Assembly: GCF_020497125.1 (NCBI RefSeq)
Contig: NC_059080.1
Location: forward strand, 74,816,618-74,880,617
Reading direction: 5' to 3'
Origin: Mauremys mutica
Lineage: Eukaryota > Chordata > Testudines > Geoemydidae
DNA: 64,000 bases
Positions 55,313 through 64,000 of this stretch are shown here, piece after piece (position 1 is the first letter of the stretch; each line of letters starts with the position of its first letter). The notes below the pieces were generated by a model that saw nothing but the letters and a program-made list of their open reading frames with translations, had not been told where the DNA came from and did not search any database. The position numbers and the translations under genes were made by a program.

Positions 55313-57173
55313 GTTCAGAAATCTTGTAAGTGTTCTTTCCCTCCTAGATACAAAACATGTGGGGTGGAGTGGGAGGTAGAATTAACCATTCAAAACTTGC
55401 AGCAGATGTAAAGATGCAGAGCATGACCCACAAGCTTTGTAGCCCCTAAAATGAATCTACTCATCCAAGAAATATGTGTTTCCAACTCCAGGAGTTATGT
55501 CACTTGTCATTTAAAATGTCCTGTGAGGAATGGTAGACATGAAAACTTGTTTTCTGGTGGAAAAATCTGCTGCAGCTGTTAACTATTTAACCTACTTTAA
55601 AACCGTTATGCTGTATTCAGGTACGGAATTTCCTCCAGCTATTATTTATGTACATGTAGTGTAATGATGCTGAAACTAGGCTCTTCCATGAATCTCAAAC
55701 ATAAGCTTTCTCGGTGCTTTTCTCTACTAATTCCATTTTACTTCATTGGCCACAATGTAATAATTCAATGTTGGCTTCTATTATGGAATTATTTTCAAAT
55801 CCTCTTTTGTGATTGGTGTGATGGCTCTGAAAATGAATTCTCTATCACAGTCTGATATGTGGGCATTAGAAAAATTCATAGCCACAGACGCTGCTTGGAA
55901 GGGAAGGAGGCATTTAAAGGCAGCTAAGTCCATCTGTAGGTTTCTCCCTGGTATCTAGACTGGTAAGTAACAACAAAGAGGGGACTTCAACACTCAAATT
56001 TAGATGCTTTTTAGTTCTAAATCTAAAGTCTACTTTGATGGAATATTGATGGACAAAGAAGAATATTTTGCTAATTGTCATTTACTTCTATTTTAAAAGT
56101 CAGAGTAATCTGTTCAGGGAGAAGAAACAATGTGACTTTGGTGTCCAATCAGTCAACACAAATTGGGATGAGGGATTTAGTTTTTGTGGGAGTATCTATT
56201 AAGTGGAAAACCTGTTTTGGGGGGAGGGATGCTGAACTAAAGCATTTATAATTTTTACAACTTTAATTACGTATCTTTAAATTTAGGGAGGTACTTAGAA
56301 CTCTGCATGAGTACCAAAGAGCGGGGGTGGGGGTGGGAAGCAAACAGCAAATAGTCAAAGTGAATTCCCTGTAGACTAAAATGTGTTTGCATAAACTATT
56401 TGAGATAACTTTATGGATCACCAGATAATTTATTTACAATGAATAATTTGACCAGCTTTAATAGAAACATAATGCAGCTAACCCATTTACTATTTTAAGC
56501 TCCTGATCTTGCAAATAGTTATGCACAAGCTAGAGGTAGCTACATGAATAATTCCTTGAAAAATAAGGACTGAATTAAGAATTCCTAGAACTCTAAAAAT
56601 CAAAATCTTAAAATACAATTTCTCTTTTATTGAGAAACAAAACACTTTCTGCCAGTCCAGGGGATTTGGGCTTATAAACAATATTTGGGCTTTTTCATAT
56701 TTATTGAGTTAGTGGCTGATTGAAGGACTTTTTTTTTTCTTTTCTTTTTGAGTCTCATTAATATTGAGTCAGTTTGATGGGTGATTCCAGCATTTATAGC
56801 AAAGGGAAACTAAATGCAAATGTAGCAAAAATACACTCTCTTCATTTATTACAACACACCTTAGCTTGACAAGATATGAGATGTTTGAAACAAATTATAG
56901 GAACAGCAATAGCTGATTCTGCTGCATACTGAAATATTAAAAGGTACATTTCTACTGTACTATACAACAAAATACAAAATTACTACTCACATAATTGGGC
57001 ATATAATTTCCTAACACTGCACCATAAAAATACTGCTTTGAGCACTATTAAAGTTTTCCAACTATGTAAAAGTTTAATAATGACCAGTAAGACACCAAAG
57101 TAAGCATCAAAACCATGCATGTCTACACATTTTTATTAATGACTATATCAGTGATATATAAGAAGTCAAATAA
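55313..57173. other. Unassigned AT-rich DNA
   Basis: No gene or clear repeat is recognised. Confidence 0.45.
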
Positions 57174-57575
57174 TAGAATCATAGAATATCAGGGTTGGAA
57201 GGGACCTCAGGAGGTCATCTAGTGCAACCCCCTGCTCAAAGCAGGACCAATCCCCACATAAATCATCCCAGCCATGGCTTTCTCAAGCCTGACCTTAAAA
57301 AAACCTCTAAGGAAGGAGATTCCACCACCTCCCTAGGTAACCCATTCCAGTGCTTCACCACCCTCCTAGTGAAAAAGTTTTTCCCAATATCCAACCTAAC
57401 CCTCCCGCACTGCAACTTGAGACCATTACTCCTTGTTCTGTCATCTGGTACCACTGAGAACAGTCTAGCTCCATCGTCTTTGGAACCTCCTTTCAGGTAG
57501 TTGAAAGCAGCATCAAATCACCCCTCATTCTTCTCCTCTGCAGACTAAACAGAATCAAACATAGTGGCCTATGCT
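57174..57575 (-). repeat. CR1 LINE 3' end with intact octamer tail
   Basis: The + strand begins with AATAGAATCATAGAATATC, the reverse complement of the ATTCTATG octamer repeat that ends CR1. It is followed by GGGTTGGAAGGGACCTCAGG and GTCATCTAGTGCAACCCC. On the minus strand this is the end of ORF2 plus the 3' UTR. The copy is younger-looking than those at 3.9 and 50.9 kb. Confidence 0.9.
57263..57454 (-). pseudogene. CR1 ORF2 C-terminal remnant
   Basis: A minus-strand frame of 63 codons contains [20 protein letters not shown] and [18 protein letters not shown], the characteristic last motif of CR1 ORF2 after its reverse transcriptase. Upstream coding sequence is lost by 5' truncation. Confidence 0.85.
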
Positions 57576-60500
57576 CACCTGCTGTTAAAGTGACTATATC
57601 TGCATATCACTTAACCAACCAGATAATTTGGTTATGGAATATCACCCATCCATTTACAATGAGAGTCTGGCACACATGAATGCTGCCAAGAAATTGAACA
57701 TTATTTCTTGGCCCTAATCACATCACTTGGGTTAATGTTCTGAAATGAAATATCCCTGTTACCCTAGTAAGAGTTAATATCTTCAGATTTCAGGGGCTAC
57801 TGTTATCATGTCCAGACACATTTTAAGATAGCAGTGAAGAGAATAATTTTCTCTCTCTTATAGGACTCTGTATGGTTGTCCATCACTGTAGAATCTGAGA
57901 AGTTTCCAGTTTAACAAACTGCCTTAGTGGACTTCATGAAGTCTTCAGCATGTGTCTTTCTTGGTTATAGGAAGCTTTATTTGGGTTAGCAGTTGTTCTT
58001 TTGGAGGGGAGGAGGGAGAGAGTGGGGTGTGGGAGAGTTGCCATGGCAGCTGTAAATGTCATTCTGCAATGTAAATGTAAATACGTATCCTGTAATTCAA
58101 GCTTTTAGTCAGACATTCAAGTATGGTGTCCATGAGAATCACAAACTGTCATATATGATCTATTTAACTGTTTATAGTATATCACTTGTACAATGAGAGT
58201 GATATTGTTTTTAACTGACTGACTGAAGACAAAAGCATGAAGGTACACAAGCGGTTGCCGTATTAAGAGTATGAATACCTTTGGAAAACCCAACATGTCT
58301 TTCAACCTCAGCTTGATTTGCTGTTGCTGCTTTTTACTTGTCAAGCCTATGAAGTGAGAGCCAAGAAACCAATACAAGTGTCAGTTGTTCTGTGATACTG
58401 TAAAAAAATTCTTGTCAGAGTAGACACCTACTGGTACTAGGAGCTTGCTAGATGCCGATGGCATATAAAGATATTAATTATTGTAATGATATACATAGGC
58501 AGCATAAGGGCTCTTTATAGGCTGAACATAGAAAAGTTCTCATGTTTGAGCTATTTCACTGTTTATGGCAATTTCCTCTGTAAATAGGTTCCTGCTGTGG
58601 AGCAGTACTCACAAATGGAAATTCTGTCTCATAGCCAATCTTCTCTGCTTGTTTCAATCCAAGAAATTGGAATCCATTTCAAAGTGATAGGACTCATAAT
58701 TTCATGGTTTGTGCTATGGATCTTACTGGATGTTTTACATAATGTGCTGTTCTTCTGGAGCTCTATAGTTGGGATATATATTAATAAACTGAGAATGTAT
58801 TCAGAGAACCAAGGGTTGGTTAACTCATCAAAGAAGATATGGTAGATTAATTTCCCCAACTGTTGCCTGATCTAGCAGAAGTACTATGCCAGAGACAAAA
58901 TTAATGGTGCAGTCTGTGTCACCTTGTCCCTCACAAAATCTTAACTGCAAAAAACTTGTAAATAAACCAACATCCATTAATTAAAAGCAAAATTATTAGA
59001 ATGCTGGATTTATAAAAGCAAACACCTTTTAAAAGTGAGGAAATCACAGTTAGGATTTTGCAGTTTTGCACTCCTACTCTTCCCACCCCACTCTCTCCCC
59101 TCAATCCCAACTAACGGGGTACCTCTTGTAGAGGTCTTGGAAATTATAGATTGCAATAAAAAGTAATACATTCTACGGACATATCAAGTCCTTCGTCGTC
59201 TACACAGTAAATAGGTGGTGTGTATTTTTCTCTTGTTGTTCTAGACTGATTTGATGAACGGGCTTCTCTGAGGTCTTTGACTTTACTAGAGAGGATTGGG
59301 TAAAAGTGAATATACGGACTGTGTCTAGATATTCCAACTCAAGTGAATATGAAATATATAGTGGAGTTCTCAATCTGTACAGGGAGGAGGATGGGCTATG
59401 CTGAGCTCTCTGGATTACGGGGCAATGGTCAAGCATGTTGTTTCAGGACTCATTTGGAAAGTAAGATGAAATATGTTGTGTTCTCTTGGCTAGTGTGTGA
59501 AATTAAGATGCTGGAGTTCAGTCATCTGGTCTGCAAACTTTATCAGCTATTAAAGACTTTTCTAAGTTGAGCATAGGAGTATACAAGATCATCTGTGAAA
59601 TTCTGGCAATATTTTTAAAGTTTCCTTATGGATCCTCAGTAACAAGACAGACAATAGCATCCAGTGAAGTCCTCCCATAGAAACAGGTTGCAGGATTTCT
59701 GGACTATGTAACTATTGGCTGAAGCCAGCAATGTGTACCTTAGATAGATTATAGAAATTAGTGTATTCAGGATGATGGTTGGAAAGGCTGGGGCATTATA
59801 GATCCGTTCTGTAATGTAAGATATTTGTATTCACTTGGACTGCGGAAATTCTTCTGAGTCTTGGCTAGATTGATGCAGCTTCTGCTTTTTGTACTATGGC
59901 TCACTGCTCCCATGCTGACAGTCTCATATTTCAGCACCTGGACAAATCCCCTGCACATTGTCTTTCATTGCATCCTCTTCATCAGAATAAGGATAAGAAT
60001 CTGGACAGCTCCTTCTGTACAGCGCTCCTTTGGGTGTAGAGCCAATCTGGGCTCAGGATATTGTTACATGGAATCATACACATTGGTGCTGGCATCTGAG
60101 TTCTGTATTTAACTTCAGATGTTGAGAAGACTTCAGAGTACCTCCCTTCCTCCCAAGTGAAAATTTAGCAGGAAACTCCTTGTGCCCCATGAGCTCAGGA
60201 GGGAAAATCCTTATTTTTAAAAGGCTTTTGATGAACATTGGAAGGCTCTGAGGTTTGGGAATGGGGTTAAAACAAATGTTTTGCTATGAGATCTCTAGTT
60301 CAAATCTAGCCCAGCTCAACAGTAACTAAAGTTTGCTACTATCTGACAATTGTTCAGAGTTCTATATATAATGTCTGGTTTCCATTCAGTTCCCACTGTA
60401 ATTTCATATTACAAAATTCAGTAAATAATCACTAATTAGCCCTATTTCTGGCAATGTCAGCAGAGAGTCTGAGGACTGAATAGGTCCTGGAGGCTGACTT

Positions 60501-61532
60501 CATTATTCTTTCAGATGTCTTCCAAGGTATAGGGTGCAGCACATTGGTGCTAGTGAGATCTAAGTTTTCACTCTTACTGCTCATGATGTACCTGATCTCT
60601 AGATACAGAGTTCAATATCTGTGGCCTTTAACTCAACACATTTCACAAGCAGTGTATAAATATGTGTTAGTTAAAAAAAACATTCTGGTTTTAAAGGGTT
60701 GTGCTGTAAGATGGTGTGAAAGGACCGTCTTCTCATTTAGATCACTTGATGTGTCTTCACCGAGATGCAGCCCAGAGCTATTGCTCTGCAGGCAATAAAA
60801 CTGGTCCAGAGATCTGAGTGGGAAAAGCCAAGAAGGGAGCCATGCCTGATGGTTCACAAGAAATGGAGCTGCTTCCTCCCCAACTTTATTCTTGAGTAGC
60901 TGCTGCCACTATCACTACCCAGATCCTTTTCAGTCTGACCCTCCTCCATCCCTGCTGAGCTCTGTAGGATTGTGCTCAGGGAATGGAAATTTCATTCCTC
61001 TCCTCATGCCCCCTGCTGCAGCCAAGCACCCCTGATTTCAGGGGAGCAGCTCCTTCTATTGCCCCCACTCCTCATGACTGCTGAGATCCACAGCACCAGC
61101 TTAGAGCAGAAGCTCCTTCTCATCTTCTCCTGCCTTAACAGTTCCTACAGCTCCTGAGCAGGCCCAAGATCAGGGGAGTGTCTCCTCTTCTGGCCCCTCC
61201 TGCTGCCTCTGCCACATGAGATGGAAGAAAAATGTCTCCAGTGTGGGTGTGGGAAGAGTAAGGGGCATAGGAAAGGGGGTTGTGTGTGTCAGGAGGAATG
61301 CCTGACTTGCACTATGTGCTTATTTGGTTAGGCATGGATGGGATCAGAACATCATCTCCCTGGAAAAGGCTTCAGATGCAGAGCAGAGTGACTTAATAAA
61401 CAGAAAACAATAAAGGCCTTTCCATTGCCGTTAGTTGGACTCTGGATTTTTAAGGCCCTTTTGATGATATTGCAATTTTACCCGTCTCTTGTATCAATTT
61501 AGGGTCCAGTTGTGTCTTGTAGGCAGGGGAAG
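57576..61532. other. Unassigned non-coding DNA, about 4 kb
   Basis: No gene, terminal repeat or clear SINE is recognised. Open frames of up to about 86 codons have no domain I can name. Confidence 0.4.
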
Positions 61533-61836
61533 CAGGGGCGGCTCCAGGCACCAGCACACCAAGCGCGTGCCTGAGGCGGCAAGCCACGGGGGGGGGGGGC
61601 CGCTCTGCCGGTCACCGCGAGGGCAGCAGGCAAGTTGCCTTCGGCGGCATGCCTGCGGAGGCTCCGCTGGTCCCGCGGCTTCGGTGGACCTCCCGCAGGC
61701 GTGCCGCCAAATCCGCGGGACCGGGGACCTCCCGCAGGCAAGCTGCTGAAGGCACACCTGTGGGAGGTCCACCGAAGCCGCAGGACCAGCGGACCCTGCC
61801 GTGCTTGGGGTGGCGCAATACCTAGAGCCATCCCTG
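61533..61836. mobile_element. CpG-rich hAT-type MITE with perfect target duplication, 304 bp
   Basis: The ends are CAGGGGCGGCTCCAGGC and, reversed, CAGGGATGGCTCTAGGT. The flanking 8-mers are identical: AGGGGAAG at 61,525-61,532 and 61,837-61,844. The interior is palindromic and G+C-rich (GGTCCCGCGGCTTCGGTGG against its reverse-complement counterpart at 61,770-61,795). It is the same family as 8482-8868. The open frames on both strands are palindrome artefacts. Confidence 0.93.
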
Positions 61837-61844
61837 AGGGGAAG

Positions 61845-63689
61845 GGGAGGAGTTCAGAGCCAAATCACACCCGGAAATGTTTCCTGGAGCTCCCAGATGC
61901 ACAGAGATTGCATACCCACTGCCAGCTCCTTTAATGACTGATTGATAGAGGAAGGGGGGCAGGGCTTAGCTATCTCCCTACCACCTCTCCACTGCCAGAT
62001 ACCTCAAAGGAGCAGAGTGAATCGGAAGCAGTCTCTGAACTTCCATGAACTCAGGGAAGTGAGTGAGGTCAGTGACAGGAAACCTGCCTTGCCTTTCTGA
62101 GGTGCACAAGAGGAAGAAGCATTCTTGTGCCCTCACCTCCTCATTTCCCGCCAAACACATTGCATAAAAGTCAGGCAGAATCTGTCTGTAGTGAGTCCTT
62201 GTAATGACTAATAAGGGGTTCTCATGTTACTGTTTGTCATGGTAAGAATCTATAGAGTTGGAAGCTGATCATAGCAGGGAAATGCCCAAAGCTGTTGCTG
62301 AATATATATTTGTGACAATTTAAGCTTTATTTTATTTTGTTGCTTGTATTTTACTCCTATTTTTTAAATGTAATGTTGTGCCTATTATTGTAACACTTAC
62401 ATTTTCTCATGGAATAAATTGTGAAAACTGCATCAACTATCTTATAAATCAAAGCCTGATGCAAACATTTTGTTAACAATGTACCTTGTTTCAGACAAAG
62501 CATTATGGTTTAAATAGTAAATAGAGTGAACAATGATGGCTTTATTCACTCAGGTGGTTGTCATCCTAATAAATTAGCAATATAATTTGAACAACAGTTG
62601 AATGGACTAAAGATAAGCAGATGAACACACACTAAAAGGCAACTAAACATTTGTCCTGTTAGAATATAAGTGAGAGAAGGAAAAATAGTCTTTTTGGGGA
62701 AAAAATAGTCTAAACTTACTACTAGATGCAACCTGTTAACTCTCCTCATGCAGCATTTATTTTTAATATATGGATGGCCTGATGTGAAATATGCTGTGCC
62801 ACAGAAACGTAGCACTTAATTCTACCCTCAAGCAAATTCCTCCCATCCCATTGAAGTCAATAGGCCAATCACACAGGAGTAACTCAACTGAAATGGATTA
62901 AAGCTGGTGGATTTACAGAGATGTAATTGAGAATAACTTTGGCTCATGCCTTTTTTTTTCAGTTTAGAATTGTGATATCACTGGGCCCGTGTAATTCATA
63001 GGAGTGATGCCAAACCAGGACTTGTGAGAATTTTAGAATGTTTGTCCTCAATACCAAGATACTGAGTTGTACAAAGGAGCATAAGTATAGAGGACGGCAA
63101 GTGACTGCTGAATTTGCACTTCTGGATAGTCTGTGGTTACCTTTACAAAAGAAATGAATATTCAAGTACCATAATGTGAAACAAAGCTGTGTCAGTTGTT
63201 CTTTCTTCCTGACTCGTATTCAGTGCCAGAGTCAGGCAATACACCAGACTCACTGTATTGGATTAATGTAATATATTACACGCATAACATGACCAACTTT
63301 TCTCTGTAATTTTTAATTCCTAAAGGGAGGAAGCATGGGCTTATTGTTCAAAACATCCACACTAGCATGAGGGGAAGGAGAAGGTGTAGGGCAGCTGCTG
63401 CACAAGTGCATTCAACCCAGAGTAGGGCAAATGGTGTTTCATCACCTCCCTGTTTACACAGGGCAGGTGAGCTCAGCTGGTGTCTGGAGCTCCATAGGAG
63501 GGCTACTGGAGGAGAATGTTCTGGCTACACTCACTTTTTAAGATGCACTGGATGGGCTCCGTGGCAGAGTGAGAGCCACAAGTAACTTATGCTGCTGCAA
63601 CCTCTCTGCCAGGTACTTACTGCTTCCAGAGACTGCACTAGGGTCCACAGAAAATGAGGCAGATCCAAGTAGGAATTAAGTCCCATTGT
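61845..63689. other. Unassigned, with an old amniote repeat at 62,815-62,930
   Basis: No gene is recognised. The repeat block contains CATTGAAGTCAATAGG and CACAGGAGTAACTCAACTG, as in other copies of this old sequence in the window. Confidence 0.4.
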
Positions 63690-63935
63690 TGAAGATGAGA
63701 ATTCTGGGTTCTAGTTCCCTTCTGCTACACACTTGCTATGACTTTAGGCAAGTTAGTTAAGCACAAATTTTCAAAAAGTGTCTACCGATTGGGGATCCTT
63801 CAGTACCCTATTTGAGTCACCTAGGTTTCTCAAGGGCGTACCAAAGTTATTGGACTCTAGGAAATGTTGGCTTTAATCTCAATTCTTCACTTTCCCGATC
63901 TGTAAAATGAGGTATATCTACCTATGATATTAATG
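63690..63935 (+). repeat. MIR / CORE-SINE relic split by a second repeat
   Basis: The left half ends with TATGACTTTAGGCAAGTTAG (to about 63,759). The right half resumes with CTCAATTCTTCACTTTCCCG and ATCTGTAAAATGAGG (about 63,878-63,920). The roughly 118 bp between (starting CACAAATTTTCAAAAAGTG) interrupts the standard MIR order and is probably another old repeat inserted in it. Confidence 0.6.
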
Positions 63936-64000
63936 CTTAGATACCAAGATAATAGTTGTCTTAGAACTTCAATATAGGATAGGTAAAGGACACCTCACAG

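Noticed and set aside
57195..57500. A 101-codon + strand frame
   Set aside because: It is antisense to the CR1 ORF2 end, whose minus-strand motif is unmistakable.
61489..61934. Overlapping open frames of 60-110 codons
   Set aside because: Same explanation: they fall inside the second CpG-rich hAT MITE.

Overview
The window reads as non-coding, repeat-rich sequence from a sauropsid genome, most likely a turtle. The evidence is the combination of repeats. There are CR1 LINE 3' ends with ATTCTATG-type tails, a tRNA-like SINE with a CR1-type tail, and CORE-SINE/MIR relics. A Penelope-like element carries a GIY-YIG domain. There are Harbinger elements with TAA/TTA target duplications, many hAT-type MITEs with 8-bp target duplications, and a solo retroviral LTR. 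I found no tRNA or rRNA gene, CRISPR array or bacterial-type operon, and no exon that I can assign to a host gene. The species call is an inference from repeat content.

Layout. 1-3.3 kb is mostly unassigned AT-rich DNA with one 623-bp hAT-type element (725-1347). 3.3-7.4 kb holds a MIR relic, a CR1 3' end and an old, broken convergent pair: a Myb/SANT-like gene on + (about 4142-6334, two exons) and a Harbinger transposase tail on - (7096-6914). 8.5-9.6 kb has a CpG-rich hAT-type MITE and a mariner-like MITE. 11,625-15,409 is a 3.8-kb Harbinger element flanked by TAA. It carries a damaged transposase (+), a damaged two-exon Myb/SANT-like gene (-) and a further + strand ORF inside the Myb intron.

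18-21 kb has a mariner-like MITE and a 5'-truncated Penelope element. 23-30 kb has a possible LTR, a palindrome and two hAT MITEs. 31-36 kb is a cluster of nested elements: a MIR, a SINE inside a MITE, a GC-rich repeat, a CR1 piece joined directly to a Ty3/gypsy remnant lacking reverse transcriptase, and a Penelope fragment. 40-48 kb has a long-armed hAT MITE, a Harbinger-like MITE, a 610-bp solo LTR and two Harbinger elements that abut across a single TTA. 49-63 kb has two CR1 3' ends, three more hAT MITEs, possible LTR material and a split MIR.

The elements do not form a host pathway. Functionally, the clearest systems are the Harbinger pairs. In that superfamily a DDE transposase works with a separate Myb/SANT-like DNA-binding protein, and both copies here keep the two genes convergent. 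All protein-coding copies seen are broken, except the small ORF at 14,185-14,487. That ORF has a plausible splice acceptor in front of it and a poly(A) signal just behind it, and it is the best candidate for something not fully described.
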